This document shows positions 31,321 through 43,159 of a DNA stretch of 64,000 bases, piece by piece. The notes below the pieces were generated by a model. It was not told the DNA's origin. It was given only the letters and a program-made list of their open reading frames with translations, and made no database searches. The stretch covers positions 130,147,394 to 130,211,393 of the forward strand of contig CM070876.1 in assembly GCA_036365515.1 (NCBI GenBank), given 5' to 3'. The DNA comes from Torymus aiolomorphi (lineage: Eukaryota > Arthropoda > Insecta > Hymenoptera > Torymidae). Each line of letters opens with the position of its first letter. Position 1 is the stretch's first letter. A program made the translations under genes and the position numbers.

Positions 31321-32751
31321 AGAAACGTGTTAGGAAGATCGTTAGCGCGCTTTGATCACGTTGCTAGATCGTTTTAATGGCAACCTATCTACAACGTCTT
31401 TGAAATGTGTTTATTGTCCCTTTGGTATTTTCAATGTAGTTTTCAGTTTTTATTGTTAAGGGGTTGCTAGAAAGTTTACTTGCAATGAGCCTGCAACCTA
31501 TAAACAACGCTCCCACAACTATTTTGAAAACTCCAATACTTTAAGGGGGTTAGTGCGATATTGGCTTTTCTTAAGAATTTCTTGAAACTTGCAGGGTAGA
31601 CTCATATTACTATTATACGCAGTATCTGTAAATTTCAGAAAGCCTAGCTTCCCCGTTTGTGAGATATAAGCTCCCAAAGTTACGAAATTTAACACGGTGT
31701 CTTATGGGACCGTCGTCATGAAATGTAAAAAAATGAACGTTTTCGTCAATAACTTGGAAAGTTTTCTTAAGACTTGAAAGAAAAAGAGATATGTTACTAA
31801 GAACAATACTTTGAATGTCCTCTGCAAATTTCAGGAAGCCTAGCTTCACCGTTTTCGAGATACAGTTGTTTAAAGTACGTAGCCTCAGGGTAGACGACGC
31901 CGCGCGTGTCCTTGTGTGCGTGTAAACAAACGAAGGCTCGCTGCGTGTGTGTCTACACAGACGTAGCGCTTCTATGTGTATGTACACACAGATGAAGCGG
32001 CGCTATGTGTGCGTGGACAGTCTCTCGTGAAATTTTGAGAGTGGGGAGACTCGAGAGAGCGTGAGGCGTACGGCGTTCGACCAGCTGTACTTTTGGCTTG
32101 TATGTTACCGCACTAACCCCCTTAAAGCATGTTGCTGTTACCCCGCAGTAAAAATGTTGTTACAACGTTGTTGCAGAAACGTTGCGCTTTACGCACTCGC
32201 AACGTGTCACAAACGCTTCAAAGAACGAATTAGGAACACAATTCGCAACATTTCGGAACTTCAAAGCATCGTCATCGATAACCACCAACCTTGGCACATT
32301 TTTTTTATAACTTCTTATTCAAATTATTTCACGCAGATATTGCGTAAAATTTGAAGTTCCCTATATATAAGAGGAGTATCAAAAACAAGGCAACCCTTGT
32401 AATTCGGACCCTTCGTAAAAAGAGTCATTTGAAACGTTGAATTTTCACATCTTATATACTCTCGGGCTGCCAAAGTATCTGCGGGAATCGCAAACTGTGC
32501 GCCGACTAGCGGCAGTGTGGCGATCGAAGGTAGGCTCTTTCAGCGAACACGCGTGCAAATAACACGTTTTAGAAACGTGTTAGGAAGATCGTTAGCGCGC
32601 TTTGATCACGTTGCTAGATCGTTTTAATGGCAACCTATCTACAACGTCTTTAAAACGTGATTATTGTCCCTTTAGTATTTTTAATGTAGTTTTCATAGTT
32701 TTCGTTGTCAACGTGTTGCAAGAACGTTTACTTGCAATGAGCCTGCAACCT
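31321..32751. repeat. Direct repeat pair of about 180 bp, 1.25 kb apart
   Basis: 31321-31500 and 32571-32751 begin AGAAACGTGTTAGGAAGATC and end ATGAGCCTGCAACCT, with high identity over about 180 bp. The interval has many AACGTT palindromes and holds a TTAA foldback. An LTR pair of a short non-autonomous element or a simple duplication are both possible. Confidence 0.7.
31545..32121. mobile_element. TTAA-target foldback, GGGGGTTAG termini
   Basis: The 577-bp element starts GGGGGTTAGTGCG and ends CGCACTAACCCCC, flanked by TTAA (31541-31544, 32122-32125). Inside, a block with AAGCCTAGCTTC-CCGTTT is repeated at about 31640 and 31837. It has the same terminal type as the element at 62027. There is no coding capacity. 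Confidence 0.8.
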
Positions 32752-33179
32752 AATAAAGAAGGACCTCAAATACATATACGCGTTGAAGCGGAGCGAGCAA
32801 ACGCGAAAGCGGCGAGAGCCACTACAAAAAACTCGCTGCCAATTCCTTGGAAATCTTCTTCCTCAAACTAATTTATCCATTACAATTTTAAAATTTTAAA
32901 ATCCAAGTAAATAACAAAAATTTTCTTTTCATTTAAGTATGCAGAGGATAATCGTGCGATGTTTTCACGCAACGAACTGACTTGAAAAATATAAAAAAGC
33001 GGCCTCTGTGTTAATTTCCAGAAGATTGCTGCCCAATGCAAAAAGGTGCAATCTCGGCACCAAATGCTAAAGGCGTCTATCTCAGCGTTGGGTGCAAGAA
33101 GGTTAAAATTTAAAACGATAATAATGATTATTAAAGAAAATTACGAACCAAGTATGAGGGGGGTACGGGGACCTGTACG

Positions 33180-33975
33180 CATGCAAGGAAATAACACAGA
33201 TGTGCGATAAGAAAAATACGATTATTTCAACCATTTTAACTATAAGTAGCCGGATGATACAAGCTTCATGAGGGTAGGTATTTAAGCAGACATGCGATAA
33301 ACAAAGTACGATTATTTAAATAATTTTAACCCTAAGTAACTGGGAAATACAAGCTTATTAAGGGGAGGTGATTAACGGAGACGTGCGATAGCCAAAATAC
33401 GATAATATCAACAATTTTAACCCTAAATATCCGGGGGATAGAGTTCCACGCGTATGCGGGAGCCAGTCAGACGATTATATGAGGCAAAATAATTATTTAA
33501 ATAATTCCTACCCCCAAGTAGGCGGGGGATGCAAAATCGACGCGTATACGGGATCGCATCAGACATGTATCTCCAAGTAGGCGGGGCAGGGGCGTCATTA
33601 CTACTATGGATGACCTGGATCATCCAGACTCCGCTTACTGCCAAGTATGGAAATCCAGACTGCAGAAAAGGTGTCACTAATGATTTTTTTTTACCTATTT
33701 TCAATGAACGAAATCTAAACGAAATAAATAAAACCAAGTTGGTGGGGTATGCGAGTTCCACGCGTATACGGGAGCACGTCAGACGTGTATACAATGCAAA
33801 ATAATTATTTATATAATTCCTAACCCCAAGTAGTCGGGGGATGCGAGTTCCACGCGTATACGGGAGCGCGTCAGACGTGTATACAAGGCAAAATAATTAT
33901 TTATATAATTCCTAACCACAAGTAGATCGAGTATGCGAGTACCACGCGTATACGGGAGCGCGTCAGACATGTATA
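33180..33975. repeat. Degenerate tandem array, about 92-bp units
   Basis: CCACGCGTATACGGGAGC recurs at 33758, 33850 and 33942 (period 92) and, diverged, at 33446 and 33537. Each is followed by GTCAGACGTGTATAC and an AAAATAATTATTTA block. The first half (33180-33420) contains older units. The array is broken at 33586-33740 by unrelated sequence. Confidence 0.75.
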
Positions 33976-34266
33976 CTTAATGATATTTATTTAAACCAGA
34001 GTAGTACATGTTGTATTACATGTTATTGCTTATTTCAGGACATAATTATATGTCTGAAGCAGCAAACATCCTATAGAGGTAGACATAGCTACCTGTACAT
34101 AGGTCCGGTGTACTTACAACTTAAAAAGCTTAAGTAACTTACGAACTAGGCATGGAGTCAAAGATTCTACTATAAATAATATATTTGGTCCACATTGATT
34201 ATCTCACCCATACTGGAAAGTTAAATTTTTATTTATTTATTTATTTATTTATTTTTTATTTAAATT

Positions 34267-35201
34267 CTAGAATATATTAGTACTAATCCAAATTTTTAGC
34301 TTTTTCTTATTATAATTTTTTGCGATATCTAGAACTTTAAGATTTGGATTAGATTTCGGAAGACAATTAAATACTTGTATCGCTCTGACATAGTTATCTT
34401 TATCACTAACAGTTTTCGAAAACTTTGGTGGTATTATAAGTTCATTTCTAGTTTTGCTAGTCGATGTTAAGTATAAATTCTTAAGTTCATTATAATGATA
34501 CGTTACACATTCCTAAGCAAAAATTTGTTTTAGATTCAAGGGGTTGTCTCGATTGAAAATATTTTTGTTTATAATTTTTAAATTCTATTTTGGATGTTTT
34601 GTAGTACCTTTAAGTTGTTTTTATATGCACCACCCCATGCAATATTTCCATAGCTAATGACACTATGAAAAAATGCATAATATATTGTCCTAAGTGTGTC
34701 AGATTGCATATATGTTGATAATTTGTACAGTATATATAATATATATTTATTTATTTTTTATTATATATTCAATATGTTTATCCCACTTTAGCCTATAATC
34801 AATAATTATACCTAGATATTTACAGTATTCTACCCTGCTCAATTTAGTACCCTGTATGCGTATGTTCATATCTTCGGGAACACTATCACAATAGTTACCA
34901 AAAGTTATGTACACAGTTTTCTTTATATTTAGTGATAGTTTGTTAAGTGCTAGCCAGATATTTATATCTTCTAAGTACTTGTTCATTTTATTTTCAACTT
35001 TCTCCCAGTTATCATCTGTTGAAATAATAGCTGTATCATCCGCATATGTGATAGTACTATCTGTTCTGTTTGTTAGTAAATCGTTTACGTAAATTATGAA
35101 TAAGAGTGGCCCTAGTATAGTACCTTGCGGCACACCTGTAGTTATCGTTTCATAATAGCTTTCAGTTGTTCCTATTCTTACGTTTTGTTTTCTGTTACTA
35201 A
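34267..35201 (-). pseudogene. Non-LTR reverse transcriptase, C-terminal half
   Basis: The frame enters at SNRKQNVRIGTTES and has TTGVPQGTILGPLLFIIYVN and the active site ITYADDTAII near 35040, then LSLNIKKTVYI and YLGIIIDYRLKWDKHI. Beyond 34747 the frame shifts, but the usual C-terminal part is readable (YAFFHSVISYGNIAWGGAYK, IIPPKFSK, VFNCLPKSNPNLK) down to a TAG at 34267-34269. The upstream end is cut at 35201 by a Tc5-like element end. Then a tetranucleotide-type tail (TTTA on the plus strand, 34225-34265) follows within 5 bp, so there is essentially no 3' UTR. Confidence 0.85.
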
Positions 35202-35780
35202 CAAGGAAAGTACCCGAACTGTCAAATTCAAAAAAATTCCAAACCCATATTAAAAAGTAGACCTCCATGCGAGATTCACGAAACCATTTTTTTTATCGGC
35301 TGAGAAGCGCTTTATAAGGGTTAAAATCACCCCTAAAGTTTACCCCCAAGAAACGTTTTTTTGATATATCTCGGCTTCTACTTAACTTTTTTTAACGAAA
35401 CAAAATGGAAAGAGTTTCTTATTAAAAAGCCAAGAAATCCTTGGTAGTATGAACATTAAGGGTTGCATCCCTTATTTTTTAGAGGGTGAAATTGTGTTTT
35501 TTTAAGAATAATTTTTGTTGTGAGAATTCATAAAATAATTAAAAATAGGTCAAAACATTATTTTTACCAACTACAATAAATAACAGTTGATGTTTTTGGG
35601 CATTCTTCGCGAAACAACCCCTTAAGAGGTGGTAAACCACCCCTAACACAAATGAATTAGGTATATTTTTTTGATCATTAAAAATATTACTTATGTCGAC
35701 TGCAATTTACTATCAACTGATAAGAATTTTTCCATCGGTCTTACAGTCTTACAAATTAATTTAAAATAATTAATATTTAT
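35202..35780 (+). mobile_element. Tc5-like element end inserted in the non-LTR RT
   Basis: CAAGGAAAGTACCCG starts directly after CTAA (35198-35201). This is homologous over 200 bp to 12184 and in its TCGGC ... ACCCCTAAAGTTTACCC part to the TIR at 45858. The far end was not found; it is probably deleted before 35880. Confidence 0.6.
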
Positions 35781-35901
35781 GGCAGTCAGATTGCCCTTGT
35801 TTATAATCACTCCCGCAGAATCTGAAATAAACACTTAATTAAGACGTGGAAAAAACTTTGTTAGCAAAGGACGATCTGACTGCTCCCCCCACCACCACCT
35901 T

Positions 35902-35941
35902 GTCCAACGTTTCGAGCCCGCTCCGGCTCCTCCTCAGGGAC
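35902..35941 (-). ncRNA. Hammerhead ribozyme-like motif of Penelope type
   Basis: On the minus strand: stem I strand GTCC (35941-35938), CTGAGGA (35937-35931), stem II GAGCC/GGCTC within 35930-35914, GAAA (35913-35910), CGTT, then GGAC (35905-35902) closing stem I. All boxes and both stems pair. Stem III is the ACGU palindrome. Cleavage would fall after U at 35906. The surrounding 35785-36060 may be a solo Penelope pseudo-LTR. Confidence 0.7.
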
Positions 35942-36113
35942 TGAATATATATATTTTTTTCCTTAAAATGGGTTCTTGAAGTCGTTAATCGGAATCCACA
36001 GAAAAATAGTATGTAGACCCCCTAGCGGAAATTATATTATGTAAATAAGTGTATAATAATGTAACAATGTTTTGTTATGTTATTCTATTATTTATTATTT
36101 TTTTATCATACAC

Positions 36114-36135
36114 TTGTTTATCGTACGATAAACAA
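36114..36135. repeat. Perfect 22-bp palindrome at the edge of the Gypsy 5' LTR
   Basis: TTGTTTATCGT followed by its exact complement is immediately next to where LTR homology begins (CCGAGAGAGAG). It is perhaps left by a rearrangement that removed the start of the LTR. Confidence 0.6.
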
Positions 36136-37426
36136 CCGAGAGAGAGAGAGCTGCAACGACGGTCGTCGTCGTGGGTCGGGAGTCGCGAGTGACTACGAAC
36201 TCGCGCCAGCTGCAGCTCGTGCTGTAGCTGTAGCTTAGATTAGAATTTTCTGCTCTCGGCTGAAGCTAGCCGGCGAGGCTTATGAGCGGTGCAAGTGACG
36301 CACAGTGTTCTATTTTGAAAAAAAATGGACAAAATGAAATATCTCGCGAACGGATATCGATAGCCGGATGAATCCAACTGCATTTTAAAGTTGAAGTAAT
36401 GTACAATAAAGGAAAAATAGTCCAGTACTGATCATTTGGCCCTGTGACCTTGGAAATGAAAAATGAAAGTCGAATAAATAACGTATTTTCGGCTTTTTCA
36501 TTGTAGACATTCTGGCTATCAATTTTTTCGGTCAAAAAAATATGTACTCCTGTAGTGCTTGATGCAAGGAATCAGAATTTGATATCAGAATTGTCCTATC
36601 GCACACCAATTTGTTTTTAAATCTCAAAACTCCATAAAAAATACGAAAAATTCACCCTGAAAAAATGGAGCATTATTGAGTAATTTCGACTTCAAATTCG
36701 GATTCAGCAAATCAAAATACATGGGTACATAAATACAAGTACACAAATTTGTAGGTGCATATATGAATTATTAAAATTTAAGTGTTATTAAAAAATGGCA
36801 TTTTTTACAATATTTTCATGCTCTTTAATAAAATTGTATTAAATACAAGCGTTTGTGTACCCATGTATTATGATAAGCTGAATCCAAATCCGAAGTCGAA
36901 ATTACTCAATAATATTCCATTTCCTCCAGGGTGAATTTTTCGTATTTTTTATGGAGTTTTCAGCTTTAAAAACAAATTGGTGTGCGATAGGACAATTCTG
37001 ACATCAAATTCGGATTCCTTGCATCAAACACTACAGGAGTACATATTTTTTTGATCGAAAAAATTGATAGCCACAAAGTCTACAATGAAAAAGTCGAAAA
37101 TTCGTTATTTATTCGACTTTCATTTTTCATTTCTAAGGTCACAGGGTCAAATGATCAGTACTGGACTATTTTTCCTTTATTGTACATTACTTCAACTTTA
37201 AAATGCAGTTGGATTCATCCGGCTATCGATATCCGTTCGCGAGATATTTCATTTTGTCCATTTTTTTTCAAAATAGAACACTGTGTGACGCGTGCACCTG
37301 GCGCCCATACCATTGTACTGCACATTAAATAGATAGTAAGAACAAAGTACTTAGAATTTGACCCGGTTGTTTCTGGGTTAATAATTATCCGCGAACCTCT
37401 GCCCTGATCCCCAGCAGAGCGTTACA
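36135..37426 (+). repeat. 5' LTR of Gypsy element B (truncated, with insertion)
   Basis: It matches the 3' LTR from CGAGAGAGAGAGCTGCAACG onward, lacks the first 550 bp and a further 120 bp present at 45354-45470, and contains a 985-bp foldback. In the shared last 150 bp only a few substitutions separate the two LTRs. It ends CAGCAGAGCGTTACA. Confidence 0.8.
36301..37285. mobile_element. Transib-like foldback with RSS-type heptamer ends
   Basis: The element starts CACAGTGTTCTATTTTG and ends CAAAATAGAACACTGTG. Arms of about 420 bp (36301-36720, 36860-37285) are inverted copies. TGACG flanks both sides (36296-36300, 37286-37290). The 3' LTR of the host element reads GTGACGCGTGCA uninterrupted, giving the empty site. 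A 5-bp GC-rich duplication and a CACAGTG terminus, identical to the V(D)J recombination heptamer, are Transib traits. There is no transposase inside. Confidence 0.8.
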
Positions 37427-37428
37427 AG

Positions 37429-37446
37429 TGGCGCAGCCAACGTGGG
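37429..37446 (+). promoter_or_regulatory. Primer binding site of Gypsy element B
   Basis: TGGCGCAGCCAACGTGGG lies two bases after the LTR end. TGGCGC starts are typical tRNA 3'-end complements; I do not assign the tRNA. Confidence 0.6.
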
Positions 37447-38265
37447 GCCACGGTAAAGGCCGTGGCAAAGAAGAAGGGATCCGCGTCGTGATTTCGCCAT
37501 TGTGGAGCGCACACACAACGGGGAACCGCGGGGGAAAAGCATTCTGGCGGCCATTTTAGCTAATGATTACCGCGTGGAAGCGTTTATAGACGCCGTAATT
37601 TTCTTGAAATTAGCCAGACGTTTACGAATAATTGGTTGAGAATTGTGCTTCAAATAATAATTTGATTACTTTGGAAATTTTATTGCGATTTGTGCATGAT
37701 TTTGCGATTAAGAGTAATGAGATACTCGCAAATTCACTCCTTGCTACAGCTTTAGCCACGCGGCACTTAAAGAATTTGCAGCGTGCTCAGGGAGTGTGAA
37801 GATTAAGAGTAACTTCCTGAACACATGTGCAAGACAGAATCATTGTCCTGTGTTACGTTTTTTTTTGCTTGGACATTTTTTTCATTTGATTTTTTTTTAT
37901 TATTTTCTTCCCGTTTGGAGAGATTTTTCGCTTACGTTCCTTCCTGCATAACTTTCCATAAACTTTCCCACGCCTCCGTTAAGATTTTTAAGAGAAACGG
38001 GAGGGGAAATTTTCTGAGGGAATTCAGTTCGCGTTGCATGGAGCAAGTGCGTAAGAGTCGCACTTCACCTTCTCATTTCAACTCGGTTGATTGACTTGAT
38101 TTTCTTTCGTTTTTTTTTTGCTTTGCGGTACTTGCTTTTTAGATTTAGTCTCTTTGATTCTGCTAAAATTAGTATTGGTAATAGTAAAGTAAAGAAAATT
38201 GTGAGTAAAATTAGATTGCGAAGGAAAATCAGCGGAGCTGTCGACCGAGGCTAACTGAGAAGGTA
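37447..38265 (+). other. Leader of Gypsy element B
   Basis: This is untranslated sequence between PBS and gag, with several short upstream ATGs. Nothing else is recognised. Confidence 0.6.
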
Positions 38266-40738
38266 ATGCAGATGGAGAATTCTGACTGGAGTTGGGCTTC
38301 GCTCGGGGTCGACGAGAATGATCTAATGTGCGTCGACCAGATAGCTGCAGCTGAAGCGCTGAAGCGATCGATTAATAAGTTAACCGACGGGGAAGTCCCG
38401 ATGACTGCTCAGCGGTTCGGGCTGAATATTCGCTCGGACGCGATCATTTTGCGGAATAGGTTGGAGAGACACGAGATGCGACGCCATTTTGACGCAGAAG
38501 CCGCGCCATAGGACCCGGCCAGAGACGAGCCGGCGGACGAGTCTACTTCTGCGCATAGTCCTTCGTCGTCGAGTAGGCATTCTGTTGCACGTTTTTCGCT
38601 ACCTAGGGTTCCAGTGCAGCCGGTGGTAGCTCCAGAGTATTCAGAAGCAGAGCCGCTCTCCACAGGCCAATCGATAGGCAGATTTCGTGATCCAATTTCG
38701 ATGGAGGGGCCGTCGCAGACTTTTACGTCGAGGCTGCACATCGAAGTGAGTGAGCCGCAGCGTGCGTCCGAGCAGCCTACAGCTGGCATCCATGTTGCTC
38801 CAGCGATACAGAGTTCTGACGCGCAGAGGCGTGTTAGCATCGCCGCGCCGGAAGTGTTTCATGACACGAGGGAGTCAGCTCCTAATCCGCGTGCACAATC
38901 CACACGTTATCCTCTCGGTCCACTTCGTGCTCACGAGCATAGCACGTTCATGGAAAATAGTATGGATTTAACGAGTGTGGCTAGTGCGCGGAACGAGATT
39001 CCATTATCTGCGAGTGCAGGACGGGCGGTGAGGCAGCCGAACGGATTGTGCGATGGTACGTCGGTTTTGCCGCTTCCAGCGTTGCCGTCGCAACAGATGA
39101 GATATTCGGCTGCTCCGTCCACGATGTATCCGGGGAGAGAATTCGGCATCGTTGCTTCTGTGGTTGGTTCTCTGCCTTCGACTTGTATTCCTCAGCTTTC
39201 AGCTAATGTTGCTCTAGAGAATTTCGACGGCGTAGCAGGGTCTGCTGTTTACTCACAATGTCCAATGCCGCGAGTAACACCAGGCTATCAGGAGCCGCCG
39301 CTCATGTCCACAGCGTCGCTCGCCCAAAATTATTTTACAGCTGGAGCTTCAAAAGCAGGGGGATTTAGAGCACGAGTCGAGCCGGCGCGCACGTATTACA
39401 ATCAGCCAGCGCCACCACCGTCGTTTCATTATCCGCCTGGGTATTTTCCGCAGCATTTCGTGTCTTCGCAGCCGCTGATGCCATATGCTCCAGTGTATCC
39501 TCCGTATCCGAGCAACGTTCCGCAAGCGCATTCGCATTTTTCGCCTGCAGTTCTGCCGCCTGTTGTGACAGGGCTTCATTCAGCTCCAATGTATACGGAT
39601 GCAAGGTTGCAGACTCACCCGGGGAGATTTGATGTCTCTGCTCCTGGAATGAGTCAAGATGCGTCGTTTTTCGATCGTTCATCGCTTTATAAAGAGAAAC
39701 GCACGACGGAGCTACTCTCTAAGTGGCATATTACGTTTAAAGGGGATAGGAAAAGGGACCCCGAAAGTTTCATTGCAGATCTAACGAAATGCAAAGAAAC
39801 TTACAAGTTGACTCTCGAGGAAATAGTGAAAGCGTTGCCATCAGCTCTCGATGATGAGTCATGGCAATGGTTTCGCCGAGAGTATCAGTTCTGGAGGACG
39901 TATGAAGAATTTGTGGACGAGTTTCGCCTGCAGTACAGCTTTGAAGATGTGCAGGAGAGACTACGAAGGAGCTGGAGGTGCGCACACAAGGACCAAGTGG
40001 GGAGATTTCCACCTATCTGCTGAAAGTGAGAGACCTGCTGGATCAGCTGAAGCCGCCGCTTACGTTAGGAGAGCAGCTAGACCGAGTGTACCAGAAGCTT
40101 CATCCTTCGTATCGGCTACGCATTGAGAGGAAAGATTTTGAAAATTTTCCGGAGTTGCAGAAGCTAGGCAAGCGAAAGGAACTGCGGAGAGCTCAGGAGA
40201 AGGCCTACAAGCCACCACCTCCAATTGCGGATTCAGCTTTCCCTGCTTCAGCTTATACTCCTCCGAAGCAGCAGCGGCAGGTGAAACTAGCCCCAGTGGT
40301 TCCGAGCACACTGGAAGGAAACGAGCTGAAGCTGTCCAGCTCTAGCAATCTAGCTCCGGCCGCAACCACACAGACGGAAGGAGGAGAGAAGCAGCGATCG
40401 TCGAGGGAACAGAAATTCAAGTCGACGGATGGAGGGCAAGGAGAGAAGAAAGGTCGGAGACCAGACCCGCGCAGCAAGAGTAAAGGTCGCCGCGGCGACA
40501 AGCCAGGAAATGCTCAAGCGAAGTCAGCGGAGCGAGAGCCTACGTAGGAACAACCGAAGATTGAAGTTGTTCCCCCAAAAGGGAAATTGGAGGACGTGCA
40601 GCGACGGAAAATGCGGGAGCCATGTTTCCGTTGCGGCCAAGGCGGACTTTGGAGACGTGAGTGTATGAATGCTGCAGTCTGCCTAATGTGCGGACAGCCT
40701 AATACCACGGCGCGTAGATGCACCAAGTGCAATTCGAC
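38266..40738 (+). pseudogene. Gypsy element B gag
   Basis: The frame starts MQMENSDWSWASLG at 38266 or the in-frame Met two codons on. A TAG at 38509-38511 interrupts it once, then it runs open to 40023. A frameshift in the capsid passes to 39978-40547. The N-terminal 350 residues are low-complexity (Pro/Ser/Ala). The capsid region reads ELLSKWHITFKGDRKRDPES ... ALPSALDDESWQWF ... FRLQYSFEDVQERLR, the retrotransposon gag domain. After another break, 40609-40738 encodes the nucleocapsid CFRCGQGGLWRREC, in which the knuckle His is Leu, then CLMCGQPNTTARRCTKC. Gag would assemble particles around the element RNA. Confidence 0.8.
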
Positions 40739-43159
40739 TACGGCGGCGAGAAACGAGTAAGAGGGGAAGTTAGCGGAGTCAACTCACCACCTCCTACTTC
40801 AGACTCGACTCCTCCCACTTCTGATTCGATCGCGGTTACTCCAGAAAATAGTTCAGCTGGAGCTATAAGCAAGGGAGACAACCTTCAAGTTCTAGCTCCT
40901 GAATCACTGATAATGAGAAGCGCTATCAGCAACGTCGAGCCAAGGTTATTCTTTAACATAGAATTGAATGGAAGAAAACTCTTAGGCATGCTCGACGATG
41001 GCTCCGTTCACTCGTATCTTGGTAAAGGCGTCAGCAAGGAATTTGCCGAGAAATTGGAGCAGGAAGCAGCTTCAGTACGCGTAGCTGACGGAGGTGCAGT
41101 GAAGCTACAAGGTGAGCATCGATAATACACAATTATCTATGCCTTTCCGTGTAGCAGATGAGCTATCGACTTCAAACGGTTGTTTAAGATGAAGATCCAC
41201 TATGAGAACGATACATGATGGACACCGAAGGGAGTAGTGCATCAGTTTTACCCTTACGGCCAAGATCCAACCTGCTTCCCAGCTCTAGCGTGCATAGGAG
41301 GACTGAGTCGTGCTACAGCTGATCAGCAGTTGCTATTGACGAAATCAAACAGAGATTGATTCCACCGACACCGGAAAAGCTAGGGTTAGTTAATGTCGCC
41401 CCGCATTTCATTGACATTCAAGGAAATGAACCCATTCGCCAAGCTCCTGGGAAGTATACTCCGAAGATGTTGCAGACGGCTTGGGCTGAAGTCGATAGGA
41501 TGCTGGAGGAGGGAATTATCGAGCCATCGGATAGCCCCTGGCGAAGCTGCCCTGTGTTAGTTCCGAAATTGTACGATCTGTTCCGATTTTGCATAGACTA
41601 TAGGCAAGTTAATAAACATACTAAGTCTATCGCGTATCCATTGCGAAACATGGATGATATATTTGATAAGTTAAGTTCCGCTAAGTATATTTCTAAGCTA
41701 GATTTAAACCAGGCATACCACCAGATTCCATTGGATCCGAAGTGCAGAGAGGTCACCGCATTTTCAGTGCCAGGGCGAGGACTTTTCCACTTCATCCGGT
41801 TACCATATGGACTGACAAATGCTCCAGCTGTGTTCCAGCGCATCATGGATAACCTAATCAAGGCTGCCTGGGAACCGTATGTGTTCGCCTACTTAGACGA
41901 CGTCATTATCGTCTCGCCGACATTTGAAGAGCCACTTTCACGGCGTTAAAAGAAGCAAACCTACAGATTAACCTCAAAAATTCTGAGTTTTGTTGCGCGG
42001 AGGTTAAGTACTTAGGTTATATCGTTAACGAGGACGGACTGAAGACTGATGAAGAGAAAGTAAAGCCCATCCTCGAGTATCCAGCGCCCCTCAACATCAG
42101 GCAGCTGAGAAGATTTCTCGGCATGATTGGCTGGTATTCCAGATTTATAGCTCACCTAGCAGGGTATAAAGCACCGCTAACCAAGCTGCTGAGGAAGGAT
42201 GTTCGGTGGCAGTGGCACGAAGAGCAACAGCAAGCGTTTGAGAAGCTGAAGCTCGCACTGACGCAAGCCCCTGTGCTTGCAAGGCTAGATCTGTCGCTAA
42301 CCTTCACTCTGCAAACAGATGCGAGTGATTATGCTATAGCTGGAGTACTGACGCAAGTATTTGATGGCGAGGAGCATCCCATCTATTTTGTGAGTAGGAC
42401 TCTGTCGAAGGCAGAGAGAATTATACAGTCACTGAGAAGGAGTGCCTCGCCGTCTTATGGTCCGTCGAGAGGCTGCGAGGTTATTTGCTAGGTGACAAAT
42501 TTACGGTCATCACCGACCACCACAGCCTGTTGTGGTTAAATAACCTCAAAGACCCAGCTGGTCGATTAACCAGATGGAATACGGCTCTGCAAATGTACAA
42601 CATTGAATTTGTACACCGTAATGGTGCGCTGCACAAAGTTCCTGACGCTCTGTCGCGTGCATGGGAAGGAACTTACGAGCTGGGAGCTATAGCTACTGCT
42701 ACAGCTGAAGATCCGTGGTATCAAGGGAGAATCAGCAATATCGAGAAAAACCCGATATTAAACAAATTGTGTTTCGCGTTAAATAGTGCTGTGCACTCGT
42801 CGTTAGGGGTTTCTCCGTCATTTCTTAATTTAAGGCGAAATCCTGCTCCTTCCTCCTTACTCCGGAATCACCTGGAAAACCTTCTTCCTACCTCCCCTCC
42901 TGACGTGGGAAAATGGAAGACTCGAGCCAGCCGATTGCCTGCCTTGCACGATTTGGTACGCCGAGACATGGATAAAGCTGCAGCAAGGCAAGCGCGTAAT
43001 TACAACAAAAATAGACGAGAGGTCCTTTACCAAGTCGGAGACCTCGTGAGGCGCCGAAACCATGTGCTATCGTCCGCAGAGGACCGATTTGCAGCGAAGC
43101 AAGCGCCTAGGTTTGTTGGACCGGCTAAGGTGGTAGAAGTCTACTCTCCAGTAGAGTAG
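40739..43159 (+). pseudogene. Gypsy element B pol: protease, RT, RNase H, integrase ends
   Basis: The protease site is KLLGMLDDGSVHSYLG (40970), D-D-G where D-T/S-G is usual. The stretch 41126-41355 is scrambled. RT follows at 41356-41949: RFCIDYRQVNK, SKLDLNQAYHQIP and the YLDD box in FAYLDDVIIVS. A frameshift near 41940 leads to the thumb (KYLGYIVNEDGLK) and RNase H (LQTDASDYAIAGVL, VITDHHSLLWLNNLK, KVPDALSRAW). Right after EDPWYQGRISNIEKNP the frame jumps to LCFALNSAVHSSLGVSPSFL, the end of the integrase core. The zinc domain and D,D-35-E core are therefore deleted without loss of frame. The DNA-binding end (YQVGDLVRRRNH) continues to a TAG at 43157. Confidence 0.85.

Noticed and set aside
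36058..36134. TGTAACAATG considered as the true start of the Gypsy 5' LTR
   Set aside because: Sequence after it does not match the 3' LTR; homology starts only at about 36135.
37051..37332. 93-codon open frame nearly duplicated at 36266-36535
   Set aside because: Both are the two arms of the Transib-like foldback, not a gene pair.
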